A DNA stretch of 64,000 nt from positions 73,115 through 137,114 of the forward strand of contig NZ_LMBZ01000015.1 of assembly GCF_001439635.1 (NCBI RefSeq), in the 5' to 3' direction. This stretch comes from Solibacillus cecembensis (GTDB taxonomy: Bacteria > Bacillota > Bacilli > Bacillales_A > Planococcaceae). The notes under the pieces are model-generated. The model was not told the origin of the DNA. It did not search any database and saw nothing but the letters and a program-made list of their open reading frames with translations. Within the stretch, counting starts at the first letter, position 1; every line of letters starts with the position of its first letter. Below, in pieces: positions 17,062-25,597 of the stretch. The translations under genes were made by a program, and so were the position numbers.

Positions 17062-17889
17062 TTATTTCAATACATTACATAAAAATTGTAACGACACTTC
17101 ATTAAATTTCACCGTTTGATCTACATTACATACATGACCACTGTCTTTTAAAATGACTAGTTTACTTGATGGTTGCTCTTTCACTAATCGCTTCACTGGC
17201 TCTAAAAATACATAATCTTCGTCTCCCATTATATAAAGTGCCGGAATGTTTGTATCCTTTTCATTAATTTTCACTAAATATTTTGCGATACCAGCTGTTA
17301 ATGTTAACCAACGTAAAAATTCTCTATTCTTAATTTTCTTTGCTTCTTGTATAAATAAATGGCGAGAAGACTCATGCGCTTTTTTCGGCATTAATATCCA
17401 CGCAAATATTTTATATAACCACAGAAATGGAATCATTTTTTTAAATATATTGGCTATACCAAGTAAAAAATGCAGTCGAGGTGTAATTCGTATTACAGCA
17501 CCTGCGAGCAACATTGTGTGGAATCGTTCTGGGTTCGTTTCAGCTAATTGACGAATTAACATCGTCCCTAGTGAAATCCCTACAAAGTGAGCCTTTTCAA
17601 TCTTTAATGAATCGAGCACTTCTAGAATATCTTGACTAACTAAATCAAGTGTATATTTGGTCGGACTGTTTGTAATCACACAATCACCATGACCGCGGAG
17701 ATCGACTACCAACACATTAAAATGTTTACGATATGCTCGAATTTGCTTGTACCAAATTGTTGAGCTCCCACCAGCCCCATGCACTAAAACGACCCACTCT
17801 TTGTGTTGTTGACTATATATTTTATAATGTAACAAGTACTTCTCATCCTTTAATATTTTAACGTATATGATTAATACGAAAAGCAGCAC
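17062..17889 (-). CDS. Alpha/beta hydrolase
   Basis: The 275-residue alpha/beta hydrolase shows the oxyanion HGAGGSS motif, the nucleophile elbow GISLG (Ser), an Asp in MGDEDYV and a His in DSGHVCN, making a full catalytic triad. A lid insertion of about 60 residues follows the nucleophile. The first 12 residues are hydrophobic and might be an artefact of start choice or a membrane anchor; no strong ribosome binding site decides. The substrate is unknown. Length and layout resemble menH/haloperoxidase-type esterases. Confidence 0.88.
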   Translation of the reverse strand: MLLFVLIIYVKILKDEKYLLHYKIYSQQHKEWVVLVHGAGGSSTIWYKQIRAYRKHFNVLVVDLRGHGDCVITNSPTKYTLDLVSQDILEVLDSLKIEKAHFVGISLGTMLIRQLAETNPERFHTMLLAGAVIRITPRLHFLLGIANIFKKMIPFLWLYKIFAWILMPKKAHESSRHLFIQEAKKIKNREFLRWLTLTAGIAKYLVKINEKDTNIPALYIMGDEDYVFLEPVKRLVKEQPSSKLVILKDSGHVCNVDQTVKFNEVSLQFLCNVLK

Positions 17890-17974
17890 GTTATGGTTTC
17901 ATATTTTCGTATATTTCCAAGAATTTTGATGTTTTTTTGCTAGATATACTAACCACTATTGATTGTATCAACTC

Positions 17975-18128
17975 CAACCTAACGATATAGCGAAAAGTAT
18001 TTAGTTACAAAATATTATAGTTACAATACTTTTTCACCTTGCTATCCTTTCTCATGATTAAGATGAAGAAAATAATTCCGAGCACAACCGGAAAACTCTG
18101 TTTTTCAATTGTTACAATTATTTCCTTC
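17975..18128 (+). pseudogene. Decayed partial copy of the SEDS-like gene
   Basis: This stretch aligns base by base with 16051-16200 inside the SEDS-like gene, for example AAAAGTATTT(A/G)GTTACAAAATATTAT and later GGAAAACTCT and TTGTTACAATTAT. Substitutions and small deletions break the frame. It is the trace of a local duplication. The remainder of 17890-18416 has no gene; a TATAAT near 18259 may belong to the promoter of the PAS-GGDEF-EAL gene. Confidence 0.8.
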
Positions 18129-18416
18129 TAAACGTATATATATATTCCTCAACTCTATCCGTAATCTTTCTAAGGTTGTTCAATTTACCAACTGATTAAA
18201 TAATAAATATATAGTAATAAATTGTGGCAAATATAAGAATTTTGGTAAAATTCTATATAATAAGTACACTTCATCCATTTTTTTGAGGAATTTATGAGTC
18301 AAATCGTGTAACCTACCTATAGGTAACAATGTTTATAATGTGTGACTAACGGTTTGATGAGTTTGTACCATCATGATACTTATACAGATTAAAAAGGGTA
18401 GAAAGGGCGTTATTTA

Positions 18417-20135
18417 ATGCTTTATAACTTGCAAGATAAACGAACAGGCTATTTTGATGTTGATTATACAATGGAGGAATTGAAAGATATTAAGTATGCA
18501 CTTGATCAATCTGCTGTCGTAGCTATCACTGATAAAACTGGAACAATTACTTTTGTGAATGACCACTTTTGCGAGGTTTCTAAGTACTCTCGAGAAGAGT
18601 TAATAGGGAAAAATCATCGTATGCTCAACTCGGGCGTTCACCCCAAATCTTTTTTTCGTGACATGTGGAAAACAATCGGCAATGGACATGTATGGAAGGG
18701 CGAGATTTGTAATCGTGCGAAAGATAATCAACTTTATTGGGTACAGACAACGATTGTTCCATTTTTAAATGCACAAGGAAAACCTTATCAATATATAGCA
18801 ATCAGAGTAGATATAACCGCACAAAAAAATATGAAAAAAGTTGAATATTTAGCCTATCACGATGAATTGACAAATCTACCGAATAAAAGAAAGCTTACTA
18901 TGCACTTTGAAGAATTGATAAAAAAAGAAGAACATGGCACATTTGGTGTTTTATTTATAGATATTGATGATTTCAAAAAAATTAATGATAGTTTCGGCCA
19001 TGCAGTCGGTGATCTTTTTTTAGTTGAATTTGCAAATCGTCTTCATCATTTCTCTGTTAATGGAATCACTAGTTATCGTTTGCATGGCGATGAGTTTATT
19101 ATTCAATTTACTTATACTGAAGAAAAAGAAATACATACGTTAGTGCAAAGTGTTATCGAGTTGTTTAAAGAAAAGTTTTTGATTGGGGGCCATGAGTTTT
19201 TCGCGAATATTAGCGCAGGCGTTAGCTTGTTCCCAAAAGACGGTAATACGACGGAGGAGCTTTTAAAAAATGCAGATACAGCAATGTTTTCTGCAAAAGA
19301 CATTGCGGGTAGTAATTTTCTTCTCTATGAACCAAGTATGAATCAGGATTACGAAGAGTTACTTTTGCTTGAAAATAAACTGCGCAAAAAACTAATTCAA
19401 AGTGACTTTGAATTATACTATCAGCCGAAAATCCATGCGATTACTGGAGAATTGGTTGGAATGGAGGCGTTAATTCGCTGGTTTGAACCAGGTATTGGTT
19501 ATATTCCACCAGATAAATTCATCCCTTTGGCAGAAGAACGTGGATTAATAGAGACGCTTGGTGAATGGACTTTGACTACAGCTTGTCATCAAATTGAACA
19601 ATGGAATAAACTGCACAATACCGAATTACGTGTAGCGGTTAATATTTTTGCTACACATATCATTCAACCATCATTTGTCCAAAAAGTTTGTCAGATTATA
19701 TCGGAAACGGGCGTTAATCCAAACCATTTAGAATTAGAAATTACGGAAAACATCATGTTGAACCAGTCAGAAAAATCAATAATGGTGTTAAAACAACTAA
19801 GAGAGATGGGCATTCGAATTGCATTTGATGATTTCGGAACTGGTTATTCATCTATCGGATATTTGAATCAGTATCCCGTTGATACAATTAAAATTGATCG
19901 ATCCTTCATTAGAAATCTAGATAGTAAAAAAGATAGTACGACAATTGTATCGATTATGAACCAATTGGGCCAATCATTAGGACTTGAGGTCGTGGCAGAG
20001 GGTGTAGAAACTGTGGAAGAATTATCAATTTTAAAGGATTTAAATTGCACGATTATTCAAGGTTACTACTACAGTAAACCATTATCTGCCGAAGATTTCA
20101 CGAAAAAAATGACATCTTTTATAAATATTAATTAA
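18417..20135 (+). CDS. PAS-GGDEF-EAL protein, probable c-di-GMP phosphodiesterase
   Basis: The 572-residue cytoplasmic protein has a PAS domain (about 25-140), a GGDEF domain (150-305) and an EAL domain (325-565). The cyclase signature reads HGDEF rather than GGDEF. The EAL site is complete: EALIRW, ELEITENIM, DDFGTGYSS, KIDRSFI, EVVAEGVET and QGYYYSKP. I infer a phosphodiesterase with a regulatory or weak GGDEF domain. The PAS domain (KNHRMLNSG-type) resembles Aer-like redox sensors. AAAGGGCG lies 7 nt before the ATG. A broken chemotaxis-receptor fragment follows 43 bp downstream. Confidence 0.93.
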   Translation: MLYNLQDKRTGYFDVDYTMEELKDIKYALDQSAVVAITDKTGTITFVNDHFCEVSKYSREELIGKNHRMLNSGVHPKSFFRDMWKTIGNGHVWKGEICNRAKDNQLYWVQTTIVPFLNAQGKPYQYIAIRVDITAQKNMKKVEYLAYHDELTNLPNKRKLTMHFEELIKKEEHGTFGVLFIDIDDFKKINDSFGHAVGDLFLVEFANRLHHFSVNGITSYRLHGDEFIIQFTYTEEKEIHTLVQSVIELFKEKFLIGGHEFFANISAGVSLFPKDGNTTEELLKNADTAMFSAKDIAGSNFLLYEPSMNQDYEELLLLENKLRKKLIQSDFELYYQPKIHAITGELVGMEALIRWFEPGIGYIPPDKFIPLAEERGLIETLGEWTLTTACHQIEQWNKLHNTELRVAVNIFATHIIQPSFVQKVCQIISETGVNPNHLELEITENIMLNQSEKSIMVLKQLREMGIRIAFDDFGTGYSSIGYLNQYPVDTIKIDRSFIRNLDSKKDSTTIVSIMNQLGQSLGLEVVAEGVETVEELSILKDLNCTIIQGYYYSKPLSAEDFTKKMTSFININ

Positions 20136-20178
20136 GTATACTGCCAACTCGATATTATAAGTAATTCCTATAGAACTT

Positions 20179-20664
20179 ATGAACATGCCTGAAAGCCTGC
20201 AAGAACAAGCAGGTGAGGGCATTCAAAAAAATAACATTCTTTTAGAAACTATCAACCGCATCGCAAAGGAATCTAAACATAATATTGAGCATTTATCAAC
20301 GCTTCAAAAACAAGCAGACTATATATATAGCATTACACGTACCATTCAAAATATTGCTACACATACTAATTTACTGGCGTTTGAGGCTGCACGCGCTGGA
20401 GTGGCTGTTCGTGAATTTGACGTGGTCGCCACAGAAGTTCGAAATATCTCAAATAATGTCCAACAATCTATTTCTGAGGTGAAAACGAATGTGGATTTAA
20501 TTACCGAGGAAATCAACCTCATTACCCGCAGCATCGGTAACGTACATTAAATTTTCCGAACTAGCCAGGAGCGGGTATCGGAGACTATGGATGAGTTTTC
20601 TATTATTTTGGAGTCATCCGAACAGTTAGATAGAAGCGCAAATGATTTTACCTTGATACTATGA
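20179..20664 (+). pseudogene. Broken methyl-accepting chemotaxis protein signalling domain
   Basis: The frame encodes the receptor hairpin tip: IQNIATHTNLLAF, then EAARAG and FDVVATEVRNIS. The canonical [12 protein letters not shown](x)GRGFAVVA block is corrupted, with several residues deleted and GRGF replaced by VREF. An in-frame TAA (20548-20550) interrupts it, after which the same frame continues to a TGA at 20662 through SQERVSETMDEFS and LDRSANDFTLIL. N-terminal sensor and coiled-coil parts are missing. It is a decaying fragment, not a functional receptor. Confidence 0.85.
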
Positions 20665-20780
20665 AACACAAGGGACTGTGAAGACTTTGGGGATCAATTA
20701 TTCTTAATACTTCTTTTTTAGACAGAGGAAGCCCTTTTTTGAAATTCGTTAGGAATATTTGGTTATATCGCGAACACAAT

Positions 20781-20825
20781 ATAGCTTATTCCAGAATCGG
20801 TTCCAATACTGGAATAAGCTTATTT
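20781..20825. terminator. Hairpin between MCP relic and small membrane protein gene
   Basis: AGCTTATTCCAG pairs perfectly with CTGGAATAAGCT. The flanking T runs are short, so termination is likely but not certain. The rest of 20665-20852 holds no gene. Confidence 0.55.
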
Positions 20826-20852
20826 ACCTGCGATGTTGATTATCTCCCCAGT

Positions 20853-21029
20853 TTACTGCTTTCCAAACTTCGCAATTCTTTTTAAATAGTAAGCACCTAC
20901 AGTTAAAATAATAAATCCTAAAATTTTATAAGTTATTGTTTTGGCTGTTTCATTATAGACTTTAATACTCATCAAAAAGCAACCTATAATAATAATGATT
21001 ATCCCTATGATCGAATTAATTATTTTCAA
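20853..21029 (-). CDS. Small two-helix membrane protein
   Basis: A peptide of about 58 residues has two hydrophobic segments (IINSIIGIIIIIIGCFLM and ILGFIILTVGAYYL) joined by a short polar loop, and a basic tail. TTG 21029 is chosen because AGGGGG lies 7 nt upstream; a TTG two codons earlier is possible. No family is recognised. A hairpin lies directly after it. It may be a real single-gene unit. Confidence 0.5.
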   Translation of the reverse strand: MKIINSIIGIIIIIIGCFLMSIKVYNETAKTITYKILGFIILTVGAYYLKRIAKFGKQ

Positions 21030-21267
21030 ACCCAATCCCCCTACTCAAAACCACTTTACCCCACTAATATTTCCCATACGAATATGCTCTACTTGTTAAT
21101 ATACTCTCAAAAATTGGGTTACTAGTAAAGAGGGTCCTAATAATTGTTTCAAGACTTATTTAATGACATGCTACTTATTAATAGTTTTTGCTCAAATGGG
21201 GGATTTAAAGTGGGGAAAGAAATATTATTTTATTAAGTTTTATTTTATTACAGTATATGGATAAAAT

Positions 21268-21310
21268 AAAACGGTACTTGCTCTTTTATAAAGAGCAGGT
21301 ACCGTTTAAA
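21268..21310 (-). terminator. Terminator of the aldehyde dehydrogenase gene
   Basis: AAACGGTACTTGCTCTTT pairs with AAAGAGCAGGTACCGTTT around a TATA loop, followed by A/T-rich sequence. Confidence 0.8.
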
Positions 21311-22630
21311 TTAATTCACTTTATAAATCGCACGGTTATGAGAAAATGTTTTAAACCCATGAATACCATGGAAGCTACCAATTCCAGAATTATTTACACC
21401 ACCAAACGGCAATGGTAAGTGAACATTATGCATGAAAATACCATTAATTGTGACACCACCGGAGGAAGTCGATGCCAAAATTTGTTGTTGGAAATCCTCT
21501 TGATCACTAAACATATATAACGCGAGTGGCTTCGGATTCGATTGGATATAATGTAATACGTCATTGATATCCGTATATGTGTGCACAAATGTTAAAGGAC
21601 CAAAAATCTCTTCCTCTGCGATAAGCATTTCTCTCGTCACACCGCCAAGTAAAGTGGGCTCAATTAAGCGGTATTCATCATCAAATGTGCCACCACTTAA
21701 AATGACTGCCCCCTTTGCTAGCGCATCTTCATATAAGTTTTTAATGCGTTTATAATGTTGCTCATTTACAATTTGTGTACGCTCTTCCAAGCGGATTTCC
21801 CCTTCATTATAAAGCATGTTTACTGTCATTTGACAATAAGTTTCGGCAAGTGTAGCAACATCATCCTCATGCACAAAAATATAATCCGGGGAAATACAAA
21901 ACTGACCACCCATTAACACTTTACCGAAAACTAAATTTTGTGCTGCCTTAACTAAATCATACCCTTTTTCTATAATGGCTGGAGATTTCCCTCCTAATTC
22001 AAGCGTTACTGCCGCTAAATGGTTGGCAGCTTCACGCATGACAATTTTTCCAACACGTGGACTACCCGTAAAGAAAAAGTGATCAAAAGGTAACTTTAAT
22101 AACTGTTCTGATACATCGGCTTCCCCTTGTACAAGCGCAACCTCCTGCTCATCAAAGACGGATTCAATCACTTCTTGTAATACTTTATTATAGTTCGGAT
22201 TAAATTCACTTGGTTTGATGACAACACAATTGCCAGCAGCTAGTGCTTCTGCAAGTGGATGAATTGTGACAGACATCGGTGAATTCCAAGTACCAAAAAT
22301 ACAAACACGACCACGCGCTTCATATAAAATATATGCTTCGCTATCTTGTGGGTTTTCAACTGGCTCTGGTTTCATCCATTGTGCTACATTTTCAATTGCA
22401 TAATCGATTGCATGAATAACGGAGTAAATTTGATTTTGAACGGTAGAAGCAGGTATCATAAAATCTTGATTTGCAGCATTTGCAAAGCACTCCATACGAT
22501 TTAAAACAGCTTCCTTTAAACGTGTTAATTTATCCGCGCGCTGTTTCGCGGTAGACTTACGTGCTATCCATTGATACTTCGATTGCTTCTCAAAAATTTC
22601 ATGTAACTTTTCGGCCATTACTGGAACCAT
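21311..22630 (-). CDS. Aldehyde dehydrogenase (class 3 / coniferyl-aldehyde type)
   Basis: The 439-residue NAD(P)-dependent dehydrogenase oxidises an aldehyde to the acid. It shows the general base Glu in LELGGKSP, the catalytic Cys in GGQFCISPDY, the cofactor loop FFTGSPRVGK, and EEIFGPL. The short length and the CISPDY form, plus a C-terminal LPFGGVNNSGIGSFHG, are typical of class 3-like enzymes acting on fatty or aromatic aldehydes. GGAGGAGG lies 7 nt before the ATG. It is a separate unit downstream of an exporter and the acyl-CoA operon on the same strand, so it could oxidise an aldehyde released by that pathway (inference). Confidence 0.93.
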   Translation of the reverse strand: MVPVMAEKLHEIFEKQSKYQWIARKSTAKQRADKLTRLKEAVLNRMECFANAANQDFMIPASTVQNQIYSVIHAIDYAIENVAQWMKPEPVENPQDSEAYILYEARGRVCIFGTWNSPMSVTIHPLAEALAAGNCVVIKPSEFNPNYNKVLQEVIESVFDEQEVALVQGEADVSEQLLKLPFDHFFFTGSPRVGKIVMREAANHLAAVTLELGGKSPAIIEKGYDLVKAAQNLVFGKVLMGGQFCISPDYIFVHEDDVATLAETYCQMTVNMLYNEGEIRLEERTQIVNEQHYKRIKNLYEDALAKGAVILSGGTFDDEYRLIEPTLLGGVTREMLIAEEEIFGPLTFVHTYTDINDVLHYIQSNPKPLALYMFSDQEDFQQQILASTSSGGVTINGIFMHNVHLPLPFGGVNNSGIGSFHGIHGFKTFSHNRAIYKVN

Positions 22631-22654
22631 ATCATTTCCTCCTCCAAGTAAAGA

Positions 22655-22763
22655 TCAATTACACCTCGGCTAACTCTTGCCCAGATTTTTTCGAGCTCGC
22701 CAATTAGAGAGGTCAACCTGCCCCCTTTAATTCAGCCGGGTGTTGAACCCCGACTGAATAATG
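22655..22763. repeat. Dispersed repeat, copy B
   Basis: It shares TCAATTACRCCTCGGC, CCAGATTTTTTC(A/G)AGCTCGC and TTCAGCCGGG...TTGAA.CCC...CTGAATA with copy A at 10915-11096, but the central stem is rearranged. It fills the gap between the aldehyde dehydrogenase and the exporter gene. Confidence 0.65.
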
Positions 22764-22782
22764 CTGGAACAAGTATATCGAA

Positions 22783-24225
22783 CTAAGCTAGCTCTCCTCC
22801 TAAATTCTGTTGTTTTAACGCCTCTGCTTCTGATTCAGCGCGTAGATCACGACGTTGTAATACAGCAATAAAGACGACTAATGCAAATAGCACGACACCG
22901 AAACATGTAAATAATATATAGCTAAACCCTGCACTTAAATCGGCATTGCGTAAAAAAAGACCTAACAGTGATGTTGCAAACAGTGAACCAATTGCAACAA
23001 ATAACTGAATAACACCCATTGCAATACTAATATCTTTATTCGGCAAGTTCATTTGAATGCCTGTATGGAAAATCGATACTAAAACGCCACTTGATGTACC
23101 CCAAACTAAACAAATTGTCGTTATCGCCAATGTTGTAATCGTTGTCGTAAAGAATGTTAACGCAAAGATTGATCCTGCAAAGATGATCATTGCAATAATG
23201 GCAACTAACCGGAAGTCTCTTAATTTAGCTACTACAAAGCCACTCACAGCAGCAAAAATAAACGATGTAATCCCACGATAAGTTAAAAATAAGCCTGTTT
23301 CAGTCGGTGTGAACCCATACATGTTTTGTAAGAACATCGGTAAAAAGTAAAGTAAACCCGTTACAGCAAACATCATCGACATTACCGATAATAAACAAAT
23401 AATAAAGACGCGATATTTGAATAAGTGTAACGGGATAATTGGATCGATACTTTTCTTTTGACTCTTGATAAAGATAAAGATTATTGCTACTAAAGCGACA
23501 ACTAACGCAAGCATTGTTACGGATTGCCACGGTACTTTTGTTCCACCGAATGTTGTAATACCGATGAAAATTAAAATGGCTGTACTTAAAATCGTTATGC
23601 CTCTAAAGTCTAAACTTGAATTGTTGGCTTTTGGAATTTCTGGCATGAATTTAATGACGAAAAATAATCCAAGTAATCCAACTGGTAGAATTGAATAGAA
23701 TACCCAATGCCATGACATGTATTGCACGAAAATACCGCCAACAGTTGGAGCAATAATGGCCGTTATAGCACTTAACGCACCATAAAACCCTAAAAACTTC
23801 GCCCTGTTTTCAATATCAAAAATATCACTAATAACAATGAGGCCTACGACAGCTGTTGCTGCGCCTCCTAAACCTTGTATACCGCGGAAGATCATTAAGT
23901 GATAAATGTTCGATACAAGCATTGGTGTCAGCAATTCTGAAACTAAAATAACTAAAATACCGATAATTAAAAGCTGACGACGCCCATAAATATTACTCAG
24001 CTTTCCGACAATGGGTGTAACAATTGCAGAAGCTGCTAAGTTAGCCGTAAACACAAGCGAATAAAATTCTACTCCACCAATATCTTCAATAATTTTTGGT
24101 AGTGCTACTGAAAACTCAGAAGAAACCATAAGGCCAAGTTCCATACATAAAAATATACCAACCATTAATAGTACTTTTTGCTTGTACGATAAAGATTCAA
24201 CCGTTCGATTTGTTTTAAAAAACAT
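22783..24225 (-). CDS. MFS exporter, DHA2 (EmrB/QacA) type
   Basis: The 480-residue transporter has about 14 membrane segments. It shows loop motif GKLSNIYGRRQ, the antiporter motif C-like GFYGALSAITAIIAPTVGG in helix 5, and SWHWVFYSILPVGLLG, all typical of drug:H+ antiporters of the DHA2 group. ATG 24225 is preferred because AGAGGG lies 8 nt ahead; the GTG at 24234 is too close to it. It could export toxic intermediates of the neighbouring acyl-CoA pathway (inference). Confidence 0.92.
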   Translation of the reverse strand: MFFKTNRTVESLSYKQKVLLMVGIFLCMELGLMVSSEFSVALPKIIEDIGGVEFYSLVFTANLAASAIVTPIVGKLSNIYGRRQLLIIGILVILVSELLTPMLVSNIYHLMIFRGIQGLGGAATAVVGLIVISDIFDIENRAKFLGFYGALSAITAIIAPTVGGIFVQYMSWHWVFYSILPVGLLGLFFVIKFMPEIPKANNSSLDFRGITILSTAILIFIGITTFGGTKVPWQSVTMLALVVALVAIIFIFIKSQKKSIDPIIPLHLFKYRVFIICLLSVMSMMFAVTGLLYFLPMFLQNMYGFTPTETGLFLTYRGITSFIFAAVSGFVVAKLRDFRLVAIIAMIIFAGSIFALTFFTTTITTLAITTICLVWGTSSGVLVSIFHTGIQMNLPNKDISIAMGVIQLFVAIGSLFATSLLGLFLRNADLSAGFSYILFTCFGVVLFALVVFIAVLQRRDLRAESEAEALKQQNLGGELA

Positions 24226-24279
24226 TTCTATCACCCTCTAAATTAAATTTTGTCTTATCTACTTATGAAAACAAGTACA

Positions 24280-24338
24280 CAAAAGAGATTTCCCCTGTAA
24301 GAAACGAAATACGTATTTTACAAGTGAGAAATCTCTCC
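24280..24338 (-). terminator. Terminator after the acyl-CoA operon
   Basis: On the minus strand AGAGATTTC pairs with GAAATCTCT, with inner TTGTAA/TTACAG pairing and an ATACGTAT centre. TTTTGTGT follows. It separates the acyl-CoA operon from the exporter gene. Confidence 0.65.
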
Positions 24339-24405
24339 AAAACATAGCGACAACTTAATTTATGAAATTTATCTAATAATGGCTGCTGATACAAACAAAA
24401 CGTAT

Positions 24406-25575
24406 TTACTGTGTGCTTAAAATGATTTCTTTCTCTATCAATTTTTTTGGTATTTCCCAGTTTAATGATTCAATTGCTTGCTCGTAATATTGTTCAATAC
24501 TACCTAAATAATTTTCATAGAAACGAGCACGCTTGACGAATAAATGGCAATCAATTTCTTCCGTAAAACCAATACCACCATGGATTTGAATATTGTGAGC
24601 AGATAAACGAATAAAGGCTTGTGTGGCAAAAATACGTGCACTACAAATCGCTTCGATTCGGTCTTCTGCAGCAGTTTCAAGTGCCCAGTTCGCATAATAA
24701 GAAAGAGACCTGGCTGTTTCTAAATCCAGCTTCATATCAGCCAATCGATGCTTAATGGCTTGGAATCGTCCAATTGGGTTGCCAAATTGTTCACGAATTT
24801 TTGCATATTCACTTGCCATTTCAACAATATGTTCCATTGCACCTACCGCAACGGAAGATAATGCTGCATTGTAAGACAATAAACCTTCCTGTATAATCGA
24901 CCAGCCATCACCAATCGGACCGATGATTTCGTTAACAGGTACTTCCACTTTATCAAATGTCACCTCTGTTAACTTACGTGTTTCATCAAAGCCTTTCTGA
25001 TCGCGTAAAGTAGTACCTGATGTGCTTTTATCTACAATCACAACTGTCACTTCATCGTTTATTAGCACCGGTACAATTAAATATTGTGCTAACCCGACAT
25101 CCGGTACCTGTGTTTTCACACCATTTATGACAACTGTTTCATTTTTTAGTGTGGCTTTCACTTGAATTCCTTGTTGCTTGTAGCTACGACCCGGCTCTAG
25201 CCAAGCAATGGTAAAACTTGCTTCACCACTTGCGATTTGCGGTAAATACATTGCCTTTTGCTCACTCGTACCGAATTGTTCAATGATTGGCACAGCAAAT
25301 GCACTTGTTTCTAAATGGAGACCTGGCACTAATGCGCGACCCATCTCCTCCATAATCGGCACTAAATCGAGCTTCCCTAAACCCATACCGTCGTATTGCT
25401 CTGGAATATTCAATTGTGTACAACCTAACTCATGTAACTCTGAAAGCACTGTTTTTACCTGCTCGATTTTATTGTCAATATAATCGCGTGCTACCTTCGT
25501 TTGTTCCATGTCCGTTAAATATTTCCTTACGTACTCACGAAACATTTCTTGTTCTTGGCTTAATGAAAAATCCAT
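24406..25575 (-). CDS. Acyl-CoA dehydrogenase, second subunit type (FadE28/29-like)
   Basis: The 389-residue flavoprotein has the three acyl-CoA dehydrogenase domains. N-terminal SLSQEQEMFREYVRKYL and C-terminal QIHGGIGFTEEIDCHLFVKRA are clear, but the FAD-binding GGTSEIQ block of homotetrameric enzymes is absent. This pattern is known from the alpha2beta2 heteromeric enzymes of steroid side-chain oxidation (ChsE1-ChsE2), where the partner provides the missing part. The partner is probably the upstream 405-residue enzyme, 22 bp away. It would introduce a 2,3-double bond into an acyl-CoA. Confidence 0.92.
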   Translation of the reverse strand: MDFSLSQEQEMFREYVRKYLTDMEQTKVARDYIDNKIEQVKTVLSELHELGCTQLNIPEQYDGMGLGKLDLVPIMEEMGRALVPGLHLETSAFAVPIIEQFGTSEQKAMYLPQIASGEASFTIAWLEPGRSYKQQGIQVKATLKNETVVINGVKTQVPDVGLAQYLIVPVLINDEVTVVIVDKSTSGTTLRDQKGFDETRKLTEVTFDKVEVPVNEIIGPIGDGWSIIQEGLLSYNAALSSVAVGAMEHIVEMASEYAKIREQFGNPIGRFQAIKHRLADMKLDLETARSLSYYANWALETAAEDRIEAICSARIFATQAFIRLSAHNIQIHGGIGFTEEIDCHLFVKRARFYENYLGSIEQYYEQAIESLNWEIPKKLIEKEIILSTQ

Positions 25576-25597
25576 TCGTATTCACCTTCTTCTTCTA

